Assembly: GCA_010356995.1 (NCBI GenBank)
Contig: ML996702.1
Coordinates: forward strand, 67,552-131,551
Direction of reading: 5' to 3'
Origin: Trichodelitschia bisporula
Taxonomy: Eukaryota; Ascomycota; Dothideomycetes; Phaeotrichales; Phaeotrichaceae
DNA: 64,000 nt
The translations under genes were made by a program, and so were the position numbers. Every line of letters starts with the position of its first letter. Within the stretch, counting starts at the first letter, position 1. Positions 42,801 through 52,137 of the stretch are shown here, piece by piece. The notes under the pieces were generated by a model. The model was not told the origin of the DNA, ran no database searches, and saw only the letters and a list, made by a program, of their open reading frames with translations.

Positions 42801-45800
42801 ATGTGGAAGATCGGTCGCTTGACATAGTCGCTGAGGCGATCCGGGTCGCGGTTCCGCATCAGCTTGTTGTCCACAAAATCTTTGACAACTTGACTAATGT
42901 GGCTAAGACAGTTGAACAGCTGCACCATCGGTTCAGGACTGAGACGGACGAGTACATTCTTGAAAAGAAGCCCCAAGGGCCCAAAAAAGTCCCGAAGATA
43001 TCGCTCCGCACTCAGGCCTTCTTGTTTGAAATCGAGGACAGTCCGTTTGAGTGGAAGTTCGGCCTCATTTACCTCCAAGGGCTTCAGGAACAGCGCCAGA
43101 GACTTGCGCGCGATGAAGCATTCCAACTGAAGGTTAGGGCGATTGAGGAGGCGGATGTGCGGAGAGGATCGTCGCGCTTCCGGGCCAAGTCTTCGCACAC
43201 CCACCATGGCCGCGGACGCCACCACAGGAGGAAGATGTCTGAGGGCGCTGAAACCACAAACCGCAGCAAGAGCGTAGACCCGCCGCGGCGCTCTCAGAGC
43301 GCCGCCCGTAGCACTACCGGCAAGCTGCGCTACGATGCCGAAGGCACCGCCGGTTTGAGCGACAAGGCGAGGACTAGCATTGAGGATGCGAAGGAGAAGC
43401 TGGATAAGTTCAACGCGCAGAGCTGGAAGAAACGCATAAACACGGCGTACAAGTTCCAAAAGACCGGGATGCAGGACCTGCGTTCCACCGTTTGGGGCCT
43501 CGATGAGACCCCGGACGACGTGGAGCATACTGAAACTATACTCGGTATTCCTGAGCGCTCAGCGCTCATGTCGATTCTCGTCAATGATCTGAATATCCTC
43601 ATCGACAAGCCGTCGTTCCCGCTTCATGAGTACCCCAGCTTCCTTCACAAAATGGGGAAAGGCATACCGTTCGACATGGAATACTCACTGCTCATCCCCA
43701 TGAGTCTCAATGTCGGCATGGGCGAAGCTCGCATGACACTCCGAGACTATCCCCTACCTTTGATGCACTTCCCGCCCCTTCGATCTGGGCAGTCACCTCG
43801 GATGCCAGCTGTATCCGCCAGGACCGACTTCGTCATCGCCGAAGAGTTCCGACACGCTGAATCCATCCGCCACGTCACAGTCGGTGTCGTACCTCCCGAG
43901 CGGCTCCCTGGCGGTGATCTCGGCAAGGGGCTTATCATTGACGTGCGTCGGACCGTGTCTGCAGTCAAGACGTACTCCAATATCGCCGTTGAGGTCAACA
44001 CCAGCAATCCGACGCGCATCACGTGGGGCACCTCGTATCAGCCCGCCATCCAAGATATGATGCAAGTGGTTGAGAACTTCACGAAGCCGCCTGTGGACCC
44101 GTCGGAGCGTGTGGGCTTCTGGGACAAGATTCGTCTAACCTTTCACTCGGCCATCAATGTTATATGGAAGGGTGACGGCGACGTGCATCTCATACTTAAG
44201 GGCTCGCGCGATCCGTATCATGTTACCGACAGCGGAGCGGGCTTCGTCATGTGCTGGCGCGGAGACGTCAAGTGGGGGATTGCCCAGAGCTTAGATCCGA
44301 AGAAGTTCATGACGGTCGACAGCAACGAGTATGTCCTCGCCATCCCGAACCTGGCCCGGTACGCCCGACGGTCGCTGGAGGGCGATGATTCAGACAACAG
44401 CAGTATCTCAAGCACCGCGAGCTACGAGCAGGGTGGCCGGTTCAAGAAGACAGTGATGAAGCTTTCGGGTAATGTGCGCTGGATTGCTGGTCTCGTGTTT
44501 GAGCGAAACGTGCATACCGGTGGCCGTTCGTTCCAGTTCCGTCCGCACTACGAGGTTGCGCTCAAGAACCCAGAGTTTGCCAGACCCGGCGAAGATGGAC
44601 AGCCGTACGATGCATACCAGGGCTTCCGCAGCCACTACATTCACTTGTCCGTTGGAATCTCCGCGCCGAGCGACAAGGACTGGACCGTGACGAACATCAA
44701 GCCGTCGAAGAACTACAACAGTGTGCACCTTACGCCCCGATTCTTCAGTCACTTCTTCAGCTGGTGGTCCATGTTCTCCGGAAGCATGTCTCTGCCCATT
44801 CGCCAGGGGAAGCTGTTCCCGGGAGTCGAAAAGTCAAGCAAAAAATTTGGGCGTCACCTTGCTACAATCAAGTACAGCCTCTTGCTTTCACCACTGTACC
44901 TGGCACATATCTACAAGCACCAGGATCTGCGAGAGGTTGGCATCTCGGATGTATCTGCCACCGGGCTCAAGGTCAAGCTCGACAGCTTCATGCTAGACCT
45001 TCATCAGCGGCGCGAAGAGTTCCGGACGCAGGTTCAAGGAAAGCAAACTGTCACCAGCGCCATGCGAATCAACCAAGCCCAGCTCGACTTCGTGTCAGCC
45101 GACGTGCGCGCCGTCTCGGCCAAGATCGCATCTACAACAGCGCACGATGTCGACGAGGCCTCGGAGGACATGCTAGCCGCCTTCGAACAGGCCGTCCCGA
45201 AAGCCGATCTCTCACGCTTTATCATACCCGACCGCGACACCGACTGGGTCGACATGGATGATTTTGTGGAAATCGACTGGATTCTGCCCGGAGAACCGAA
45301 TGCAGAAACTAAGATCCTGCCGCTGGCATATGCGCCGCGCTTCACTTACTTCCGTAATACCGATCACCATAGCATTATCGCGCGTGACCCGAGCCGCTCC
45401 AGCCCGTTCGGCAACGAGGATACACACTACTGCGTCATGTCTGCGCGCAATGATCCGCACCGCGTTCAGTGTGATTTGATTCAGGAGCGCCTGGACCGTA
45501 TAGCTGAGCAGCTGGCGAAGAACAGGCGCAACATTGGTGAACAAGAGCTCAATGTGATCCGCGATGCTACGGGGCGGCAAGAGGAGCTCAAAAGCCGGCT
45601 GGAGGCGTGGCAGACACACAATGACCTGCTCACCAAGAAGCAGAAGTTCTTGCAGGCCATCCACAAGGTTTTGCTGAGTCGACTTGGGGATGATGCTCAG
45701 CCGCTGAACGAGGCTGATCAAGAGACGGATGCTTACTTCGAGGCGAAGGAAGACTACGATCCTACGGATCCCGAGTTGCTGGGCATGGATTCTGCGCCGC

Positions 45801-48748
45801 TCTCCGACGATATCAGCGACTTCAACAACCGCTTCATTGTGCACAATATGCAGCTGAAGTGGAACAACTCGCTCCGAGACATCATCATTCGCTACGTTCA
45901 CCAGGTCAGCCAGCGGCGGGGCTTCGTCTACTACATGTCCCGGCGTGCCGTTAAGTTCATCCTCGACATCGTCGAGGAGCAGCGGAAGGCCCAGGGTGAG
46001 GAGAAAACCGACGCCGCAGCCGCCCGCACCGCGGACGAGGCCTCGAGCCCCACGGCAAAGCAACCCCCGCAAGATGACGACGATGTGGTCCAAGGCCGTA
46101 TCGAGCAGCTGCTGGGTGATGCGAAGCGCTTCGTATCTGCCGATGAAGCGGAGAAGCCGAATGCTTCCGCGGTTTCTGGAAGCCTGGCAGACGAGGATAT
46201 TTCGCGGGACTATGTCTCGCAGAAAGCCTATCACGTCCGCCTCATTGCGCCGCAAATACAGCTGCAGAGTGAGAAGAATACGAAGTCTGCTGTGCTTGTC
46301 ACGTCCAAGGGCATGCAACTCAAGGTGTTCCAAATTATGGACAAGGACCGGGTTACGGATGAAGTCAGCGGTCTGGTGCAGCATCGGTTTACCGCCGCCA
46401 TGGACAGCGTCCAGATCTTCGTCACGAGCTCGCAGACTTTCTCCAAGGAGTTCCTCGACATGTACTCGGCCAACCGGTACGGCGCGCGCTACAACTCGTC
46501 CTGGCCGCCGTGGGTGCCGCTGGAGGTCATGTTCGACTTCAACATCGATCCTTACGGCTTCTCGCGTGTTGTGGAGCGTACGTCGATGAGCATGCGGCTG
46601 GACAAGTACAACACCCTGCGCCTCAAGTACACAGACGACCTAACAAGTGGGAAAGACGGGCAGCTTGCTACGGATGGGTCGGAGAGTCAGATTGATCACC
46701 TCTGGGTCAATTTCCCGAAGCTGCATGCCGTTTGCAATTCTGTGCAGTACTACGCGCTCTATATCATTGTTCTGGACCTTCTACTCTACAATGAGCCGTT
46801 TGAGAAGACGCGCAGCGAGCGCTTGGAGAAGATTATGCTCGCATCGGACTTCAGCGATCTCAGTGGTGCGCCGGAGATGGTCAACAGGCTACAGGAGAAG
46901 ATCCGCACGTTGCAGGAGATCAAGATGCTGTTCCAGATCAATGAGCGCTCACTCACGCGGCAGCAATGGAAGGATCGGATTATGCTCGAGGACGATCTTG
47001 CGCAGTACGAAGACCAACTCTTCTTCATCATGAAGGCTATCACCACATCGCAGCGGCGATATGACGAGCGGGCACCGACAAACCAGTCCGCTGGGCTGTT
47101 GCACTGGGAGATTGCAGCCAAGGAACTTGTATGGCATCTTGTCCGCGGCGAGAAAGAGTCGCTTGTTGAACTGCAGCTCAAAGACACGTTGTATAACCGC
47201 ACGGACAACAACGATGGCTCGAACAACAACTCCATGGAAATAGGCAACATCACCGGCTACAACCTTTTGCCCGATGCGGTGTACCCCGTCATAATCGCGC
47301 CGTTCACTGACGACAAGACGACGGCTTCCGAAGGCGAAAATCGCAAGATGCTGAGTATCCACTGGTACATGCTGGAGGCAATTGCCGGCATACCGGTCAT
47401 GGAGCGCTTTGAAGTCAATATCGTCCCGCTGAAGATTCAGCTTGAGCGCGAAGTCGGCCAGAAGGTGTTCGAGTACATATTCCCAGGCATCACCGGTGAT
47501 GGCGGCGAGGGCCCCGACTTCTCTCCCTTCATTGTTAAGCACATGCTCCCGACGCACCAGGAGGCGGACGAGGAGAGCCCTGATACCTCCGAGGATATCA
47601 CACCCAATGGCTCCGAGATAATGCTCGCGACCGATGAGATGAAGGGTGTCGGCGACCTCTCCCTGCGCCTGCAGCCCACGCTCACGTTGCCCGACAACAA
47701 GCGGCCCGGGCCGTTCCCTGGGAAGACAAAGCCTCTCAGCAGCCACCACGATCTGCTGCGCCTGCGGCATTTGTCCAAGGATACGTCGAGCGATCTGCGG
47801 CGCTTCACGGTACGTCGCAAAGACACAGATTCCATATCATTGTTTTCGCGGCCGGGCACGACGCGCAGCTCAACCATGATGTCGGACACGACAGAGAAGG
47901 ACACGGCGTTTGGCAAGAAGCTACTTCATCGATCTAACAGCGCACTTGCGAAGGGCGGCAAGGCCCAAGGGCGCAACGACGATATTGCCGAGATGCTAAG
48001 CCGGGCGAACAAGTACATGACCCTGGCGTACGTAAAGATCCCAAGCATGGTCCTCTGCCTCAGTTTCAAGGGCAAGGGCAACCGGAACATCATCACCGAC
48101 GTGCACGACCTCGTCTTCCGCATGCCAACGCTGGAGTACCGGAACAAAACCTGGTCTAACCTCGACCTCGTCATGCAGCTGAAGAAGGAAGTCATGCGCG
48201 CGCTGCTCAGCCACACCGGCGCCATTCTCGGGAACAAATTCCACACCCGCCCCTCCAAGCAACAGCAATCCAAGCTCCGCGAACTCGCCTCGAGCAGCAT
48301 CATGCTCGGCGCACCCTCCGACCTCTGGGGCCCCAGCGAAGCGCCCTCCCTCCACAGCTCCACCGTCGCAGATATGTCCTCCGAGGCGCAGTCCACTTCC
48401 GAGCCGCGCCAGAGCTTCGGCTCCGGCCGCGACTCCGAGTACACCCAGTACCCCGAGAGCATGACCAGCAGCATGTCGCACGGTGAGCGGGCGCGGCCGC
48501 GGACGAGCTCTGGCGCCGCTGCCGGCCTCGGCGTCAGCCACAGCCACAGCCCCAGCCCCGGCCCGGCGGCGCGCAAGGATACGGATTCGACGCTGGTGCC
48601 TGCGAGCCCGGCGCCGAGTGAGGCGAGTGATGGGCGCAGGAGTGCGCTTTCCCAGCGACTTGCGGGCTTTGGGCAGAAGGCGTTGCGGCATGGGGGGGAT
48701 GATGGGGATAGGTATGGCTCTGAGCGGGCGAGGTGGTGGCAGCGCTAA
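39893..48748 (+). CDS. FMP27: Fmp27/BLTP2 (Hobbit, SABRE) bridge-like lipid transfer protein
   Basis: Very large repeating-beta-groove protein of the kind that forms lipid-conducting bridges at ER contact sites. Single uninterrupted exon, 2951 residues from Met39893. An N-terminal membrane anchor lies at about 18-42 (FMSFVVGILVLAYLFTFVLF). An acidic, Ser-rich linker is at about 120-165. Family-defining motifs: GFWDKIRLTFHSAINVIWKG near residue 1408 (GFWDK domain), followed by HVTDSGAGFVMCWRGDVKWG; SWPPWVPLEVMFDFNIDPYG near 2203 (WPPW domain), followed by RTSMSMRLDKYNTLRLKY. The C-terminal 300 residues are Ser-rich with basic patches. No intron is needed anywhere. Yeast has two paralogues (Fmp27 and Ypr117w); one is seen here. 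Confidence 0.95.
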   Translation: MAQPSSTRLTISQPSTFMSFVVGILVLAYLFTFVLFAVIRILWGVSIQRLWWSGLRRISFTPREGLRVDIRGLRLSIHRPTFAQPTWVSVVVTELKVTVDFKSLGAKPVRAKSGSGTPATAQSRPTTPLEKKGSEDDESGGNDLSDLDEEEDDSSDSEPQKSRTWKRLTELKEQIKRLHRQIQWIRLVDFIATNTAIVVVDVGSLQVASFTMAVDTRRRTVDRSRLFQHRRAESDAFRPAEWILTARGILFALDGDEASEILDHATLNIHGLLSQRLEGLRDASIALKFGRLSLPYDDLFKFQERMDTHRATRSRYNTPSHSRAPSFTDIVNELDEPGSAEETIVQAVSDSKEFISSILRGIQEVQFAVGFIGLSKRIRSVQKAPVYLNMSMKEVGLDVLRLDPKEPAHLMYFSRTDVAHQALLTVIAISVGIDDGHDHPERLFYVPMATATIKSTLPSKTIQFTGQKNVAERNTNILFANLVVTSPSIDIEAKHPPFIISLLQNALKQPSNPPRKNERHHIISRLLPKASVKISVHEPVIRARLPCMEIERRGNGEFDLLIGTLSSISLDMESSHSGSGDLHYSLSSNLRVASNQLYYQTASGEKHNLLITESLELKFQMNASPEVAVVVSGNVQTLSVFMVRPEISEGVRLIVTQLRSDVLNPPQSPRPAAPQPSFLRRLPSWLLHVQLQGSDFNFEVAGNDPGVSQHARGAALHLESCSAEYKANKHEEAVPRPHRRRAVSRSIHGDDIFLKAPSSSPSRKSYGVDSDNRHLAIQTNGLEAFVIESSENWEPESFLSLPRFEIGFSTASDQQGQCLNVNANAKALYVQYSLYRHYALGVATMVLRKTFSRPHSDSYAPEPRASLSPTRSDFGSPPRTPSVRPEIVNFDFRAGLVQIKATMPADPPLMIQVFSVEAGRHRWAIPYAKARLVRLYAESPHVRRVWARIISIRGLRVDYRLSRRKYGTGYVEDRSLDIVAEAIRVAVPHQLVVHKIFDNLTNVAKTVEQLHHRFRTETDEYILEKKPQGPKKVPKISLRTQAFLFEIEDSPFEWKFGLIYLQGLQEQRQRLARDEAFQLKVRAIEEADVRRGSSRFRAKSSHTHHGRGRHHRRKMSEGAETTNRSKSVDPPRRSQSAARSTTGKLRYDAEGTAGLSDKARTSIEDAKEKLDKFNAQSWKKRINTAYKFQKTGMQDLRSTVWGLDETPDDVEHTETILGIPERSALMSILVNDLNILIDKPSFPLHEYPSFLHKMGKGIPFDMEYSLLIPMSLNVGMGEARMTLRDYPLPLMHFPPLRSGQSPRMPAVSARTDFVIAEEFRHAESIRHVTVGVVPPERLPGGDLGKGLIIDVRRTVSAVKTYSNIAVEVNTSNPTRITWGTSYQPAIQDMMQVVENFTKPPVDPSERVGFWDKIRLTFHSAINVIWKGDGDVHLILKGSRDPYHVTDSGAGFVMCWRGDVKWGIAQSLDPKKFMTVDSNEYVLAIPNLARYARRSLEGDDSDNSSISSTASYEQGGRFKKTVMKLSGNVRWIAGLVFERNVHTGGRSFQFRPHYEVALKNPEFARPGEDGQPYDAYQGFRSHYIHLSVGISAPSDKDWTVTNIKPSKNYNSVHLTPRFFSHFFSWWSMFSGSMSLPIRQGKLFPGVEKSSKKFGRHLATIKYSLLLSPLYLAHIYKHQDLREVGISDVSATGLKVKLDSFMLDLHQRREEFRTQVQGKQTVTSAMRINQAQLDFVSADVRAVSAKIASTTAHDVDEASEDMLAAFEQAVPKADLSRFIIPDRDTDWVDMDDFVEIDWILPGEPNAETKILPLAYAPRFTYFRNTDHHSIIARDPSRSSPFGNEDTHYCVMSARNDPHRVQCDLIQERLDRIAEQLAKNRRNIGEQELNVIRDATGRQEELKSRLEAWQTHNDLLTKKQKFLQAIHKVLLSRLGDDAQPLNEADQETDAYFEAKEDYDPTDPELLGMDSAPLSDDISDFNNRFIVHNMQLKWNNSLRDIIIRYVHQVSQRRGFVYYMSRRAVKFILDIVEEQRKAQGEEKTDAAAARTADEASSPTAKQPPQDDDDVVQGRIEQLLGDAKRFVSADEAEKPNASAVSGSLADEDISRDYVSQKAYHVRLIAPQIQLQSEKNTKSAVLVTSKGMQLKVFQIMDKDRVTDEVSGLVQHRFTAAMDSVQIFVTSSQTFSKEFLDMYSANRYGARYNSSWPPWVPLEVMFDFNIDPYGFSRVVERTSMSMRLDKYNTLRLKYTDDLTSGKDGQLATDGSESQIDHLWVNFPKLHAVCNSVQYYALYIIVLDLLLYNEPFEKTRSERLEKIMLASDFSDLSGAPEMVNRLQEKIRTLQEIKMLFQINERSLTRQQWKDRIMLEDDLAQYEDQLFFIMKAITTSQRRYDERAPTNQSAGLLHWEIAAKELVWHLVRGEKESLVELQLKDTLYNRTDNNDGSNNNSMEIGNITGYNLLPDAVYPVIIAPFTDDKTTASEGENRKMLSIHWYMLEAIAGIPVMERFEVNIVPLKIQLEREVGQKVFEYIFPGITGDGGEGPDFSPFIVKHMLPTHQEADEESPDTSEDITPNGSEIMLATDEMKGVGDLSLRLQPTLTLPDNKRPGPFPGKTKPLSSHHDLLRLRHLSKDTSSDLRRFTVRRKDTDSISLFSRPGTTRSSTMMSDTTEKDTAFGKKLLHRSNSALAKGGKAQGRNDDIAEMLSRANKYMTLAYVKIPSMVLCLSFKGKGNRNIITDVHDLVFRMPTLEYRNKTWSNLDLVMQLKKEVMRALLSHTGAILGNKFHTRPSKQQQSKLRELASSSIMLGAPSDLWGPSEAPSLHSSTVADMSSEAQSTSEPRQSFGSGRDSEYTQYPESMTSSMSHGERARPRTSSGAAAGLGVSHSHSPSPGPAARKDTDSTLVPASPAPSEASDGRRSALSQRLAGFGQKALRHGGDDGDRYGSERARWWQR

Positions 48749-49316
48749 TGGGGTACAGGAGGCGGAGTCGGATTCCGTTGCCGAAGTTTTTGAATGGTGG
48801 GGCGTGAGCGAGTGGGAGCTGAGAGATGGTGATGTCGCTGTTGGGGAGGGGTGATGGGGGTCGGGATGTGTTCGCTCATTTGGGCTTTCCTTAATTATGT
48901 ATCATAGATGGCCGCATGGGGTTGGTGTTCGGTTTCTAGCGGGTTGCATGGTGGATTGGGCTGGATGGCGGTTTCTTGGGCTGTCGTTCGCTTTTTGTGT
49001 GTTCGCATGGCGGACATGAGCTGTGTTACTATGTTTTTGGGGGTTAGACGGGTAGTGTGAGCGTTTCAGCGCGGCTTGTGAATCGATGCGTGGTGTACAT
49101 CGTGTCTAGAACTATACCGGGGCAAAGGGATGTGTCACTGTATGCGGGTTACTTGTGTTGATACTAGAACTGCGCTGTCTTGCTGGCACGTTTTGAAGTC
49201 GTGTCAATAGAATGCAGGTTTCCTCGAAGCCGTCGATGAATACTATATATCCCGCACTACCCCTTGATTCCAAGCAAGTCATGCTCCTCACAGTTTCCCA
49301 CTACCATCACCACCCC
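48749..49316. other. Intergenic between convergent genes
   Basis: It holds the 3' side of the giant gene and of the DUF427 gene. No gene is recognised. Confidence 0.6.
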
Positions 49317-49673
49317 TCACTCCTCAGCCTTGACATCAATCTTATTTTTATCTACCCATCAATCAGCCCTCCGTCACACCAGCAAATACACTCACCACAA
49401 CTCACAAAAAGCAACCCAACCCCTCAGCGGCTTCGCCCTCTCCGTAATAACCTCCGGATAATACCACGCCGCATCCTCCCTTACCGCGTCCCCCACCGCA
49501 ACGGTGTAGTAGCTCGCATCGCCCTTCCACGGGCAGTGCGTGTGCGTGTCCGTCTTGGTGTAGAATTCGGACTTGAGCGCCGAGGGGGGGAAGTACACGT
49601 TGCCTTCGACGACCTGGTAGGTGTCGGTTGAGGCGATGGTTTGGCCGTTTAGTGAGGCGGTGGCGTGCGGCAT
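49317..49673 (-). CDS. DUF427-domain protein
   Basis: Small protein of the DUF427 family (PF04248), whose function is not settled. Two exons (49673-49406, 49351-49317) give 100 residues. Family features: MPHATASLNGQTIASTDTYQ, GNVYFPPSALKSEFYTKTDT, HTHCPWKGDASYYTVAVGD and AAWYYPEVITERAKPLRGWV. The unspliced frame stops soon after GWVAF; splicing at TTTTT/GTGAGT to an acceptor ending GGGTAG gives GWVAFYKNKIDVKAEE, the expected family ending. Its upstream region carries a 16-base G tract (49698-49713). Confidence 0.9.
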
Positions 49674-50255
49674 TGTTTGGCTGTTTGGCTGTTTGATGGG
49701 GGGGGGGGGGGGGTCGGGGGCTGGGTTGGTGATGGGGTTGCGGGGATGGATGCGGGGATTATATATGTGATGGATGCATCCTGGATGATGACGCAGCTGA
49801 TTGTTTGTAAACGGCGGACATTTGTCATCGTGACCAGTGGGAGCATGCCGGAGTCGTATTCGCTATGGCACACAACAACTTTGATCTACGGTACTGCACC
49901 ATTGGGCTCGAATCGGCGCAAGTGAAGACTTGTTCCTTGGGGTGTTTGGCAAAGTGGGCACTTGACCATTTAGTTCTAGTTTAGTGCTTGGGATATTCCC
50001 AATCGAGATATTGACCATGGAACCGCTGAACTATTAGCATGGGCTACGTCCCTCTTCTTTCAGAACTCTGCTTCGGTGCCCTGATTCAGCATAATGGTGC
50101 ATAGCTTTCATACGTGCTATGCCAACGAAAGGACGAAGCGAGACAGGTGAGCAGCGGAGCCGCTTAACACTAAATACAATATCAAATGTTTGCCATGTAT
50201 CCTCCTCCTTCTATGCCCCTTCCTTCAGTGGGAATGTTTCTACCCCGTGCTTTCG
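49674..50255. other. Intergenic with poly-G tract
   Basis: Upstream of the DUF427 gene. A run of 16 G lies at 49698-49713, only 25 bp from the start codon. Otherwise no feature is seen. Confidence 0.6.
49698..49713. repeat. 16-base G homopolymer
   Basis: It reads as C on the coding strand of the DUF427 gene, just 5' of its start codon, so it is in the leader or core promoter. Such tracts vary in length in populations and are error-prone in sequencing. Confidence 0.9.
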
Positions 50256-51131
50256 TCAGAGAACTGAGTCTAACACTCCCCAAACACGCTGAACGGCGAG
50301 CAGCCTCCCTTCGCCCGTCGCGAGGTTCATAGGTTCCGCTTCCCTTATCTCAACCTTTGGCGCATCTTGCGGGGGAGTGGAGGGCACCTCCACCCACTGA
50401 AGGTACTCAGAGTTGAAGTGGAAAGAAATGATCCTCGTCGACATTTGCCGCATGATAATCAAGAAAATCCGTAGCCTCTTTTGGCTCAAAGGTAGACCAT
50501 CGGCCAATTTAACACGGCTTTGGACGCACGCCAGTGCCTCGCCGAAGATTTGTGGTAGGCATGCCGACCCTAAATCGGTTCCCTTCCACTTAATGAGGAT
50601 GAGATGGTAATCGAACGATCCACGCGTCGCCCTCCCGCCGGATCTAGCCAAGCTGTATATCCCGCCATCCGTATGGAATTCCACTTTCACTTGTCCGAAG
50701 CTGATGTGGTGGCGGGTAGCGTCCAGAAAGTATATCAGCGGCGGTGCCAGCCCCTTCTCCTCGTTGTAGCTGGCAAGAACGACTGCGAGGAACATACCCA
50801 TTAATACCATTGTTGAACGTTCGAACATTTTCATCCGCTTGACGAAGGATGGCTCCCTCGTCGAGGCGTCCGGCTCACGAAGCAGAATTGGCTGTAGCGC
50901 ACCGTAAAACCACCAGGCGTCTATGCGGTGATCCGCAAGCTTATCCCTCATTTCCAAGGTCGAATGGCTTACGACATCACCTTCGGTGAAGAGTTTAGTC
51001 CAGCTAGTATGACTTTCCGGAATCGTCGGAATGGGTTCTTCCCATCCGGAACGCTGGTGCTCTGTTTGCTTTGACGATGACACCAGCAAGCCACGGTCTA
51101 GAACGCTTTTCACTAAGCTGTCATCGGACAT
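50256..51131 (-). CDS. Unrecognised protein
   Basis: Single exon; Met51131 (MSDDSLVKSVLDRGLLV) gives 291 residues and an upstream in-frame Met at 51344 gives 362. The upstream extension is Arg/Ser/Leu-rich and leader-like, so I prefer the shorter form. A hydrophobic segment (STMVLMGMFLAVVLASY) lies mid-protein, followed by strand-rich sequence (HHISFGQVKVEFHTDGGIYS, SFDYHLILIKWKGTDLG) and two basic helices. I recognise no domain. Length and varied composition favour a real, possibly lineage-specific gene. Confidence 0.6.
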   Translation of the reverse strand: MSDDSLVKSVLDRGLLVSSSKQTEHQRSGWEEPIPTIPESHTSWTKLFTEGDVVSHSTLEMRDKLADHRIDAWWFYGALQPILLREPDASTREPSFVKRMKMFERSTMVLMGMFLAVVLASYNEEKGLAPPLIYFLDATRHHISFGQVKVEFHTDGGIYSLARSGGRATRGSFDYHLILIKWKGTDLGSACLPQIFGEALACVQSRVKLADGLPLSQKRLRIFLIIMRQMSTRIISFHFNSEYLQWVEVPSTPPQDAPKVEIREAEPMNLATGEGRLLAVQRVWGVLDSVL

Positions 51132-51596
51132 GGTAGCTGATGGAGGCGAGGGCTTGACAGGTGCAAACCGAGTGAGGTGAAGGGGCGATAAAAGGCGAGA
51201 TAGAAACGCGTATCGAGAGTCGGGGTATAAACGTGTCGAGAAGCGATGAAGAAGTGAGTGTCGAGAGACGCTCAAGATTAAATACACGATGCGGCAAGCG
51301 TCCTCCAATGTGCCTGCCTTCTGTCGTGCGCCTTCCATCGGCATGTTCCTTCCCCAGAGTGATATGCTCCTTCCAACGGTAAGTATGACTCCTTAGTGCG
51401 ATGTCAACACTTCACAACAAAATCAACTCCGCTTCCACAAGTTCTCCAATTTCAACACCACCCCACCCTCACCTTCAATTGCTTTCCCCCAAAACACCCA
51501 ATCTCCTCTACAACTTCAGCCTTCAGGTCTGCTATCTCCAAGTCTGCTGCCAAATCTCACAACAATCAGCAAGCCTCACAATCCAGAAAGTCAGCC
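51132..51596. other. Intergenic / divergent promoter
   Basis: It lies between the unrecognised minus-strand gene and the small secreted ORF. The right half (from about 51405) is the upstream part of the duplicated segment described at 51597-52137. Confidence 0.5.
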
Positions 51597-51779
51597 ATGT
51601 TGTCCATCAAGATTATCGTACTCGCGCTCGGCACCGTCGCTCTCGCAGGTCCTGTTCCGTATAACATCGCCTGGCGTCCCGCGTTCTGCGTTGCTGGCTA
51701 CTCCGGCACCGGCAAAACTGCCGTCGATACTGCTCTTGGAAGGAGTATACTTCACCAGGGGAAGTCGCTGGGGAGATAA
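51597..51779 (+). CDS. Small predicted secreted protein
   Basis: A 60-residue ORF beginning MLSIKIIVLALGTVALAG, a good signal peptide with an AxA-like cleavage region. The mature part is about 40 residues with a single Cys (PAFCVAGYSGTGKT). The C-rich 190 bp upstream looks like a fungal leader. A diverged copy of the whole segment follows at about 51826-52137, which supports selection on the unit at some time. No known family. It could be a small effector-like or cell-wall protein; this is only a guess. Confidence 0.45.
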   Translation: MLSIKIIVLALGTVALAGPVPYNIAWRPAFCVAGYSGTGKTAVDTALGRSILHQGKSLGR

Positions 51780-51825
51780 TGGAACCTTCGAGTTTACGGT
51801 CAACAGTATACTGAGCTATGAGCGG

Positions 51826-52137
51826 CAGTACTTCCCAAAGCATCAACTCTGCTTCCTCATGTTCTTCAAACTTGATGCTTTCGAACACTTCCCCCTAGCA
51901 TCCCTCGTCCTATACAATTTCGGGTCGGCTACCCCAAGTCCGCTGTCAAATCTCACTTACAGTCATCTAGTTACACACCCTCAAACGGCCATCGTGTGGT
52001 CTATCAAAGTCATCACCATCACCATCCTGATGCTCTGCACCGTCGCTCTCGCGGGACCCGCCAGCACCCACGGGGGTACCACCTGGTGCACCGTTGACCG
52101 CTCGAGCCCCGGCAGCACTGACAATTATGCCACGTAA
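51826..52137 (+). pseudogene. Diverged tandem copy of the small secreted ORF, start lost
   Basis: Aligns by eye to 51410-51730: leader blocks such as CAAATCTCAC and coding blocks such as CACCGTCGCTCTCGC recur in order. The frame reads VWSIKVITITILMLCTVALA, then GPASTHGGTTWCTVDRSSPG, and stops at 52137, but the position of the start codon is GTG. The signal-peptide core survives, and a downstream Met (MLCTVALAG) would not restore a full one. Probably a decayed copy, or a gene with a different upstream exon. Confidence 0.45.
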
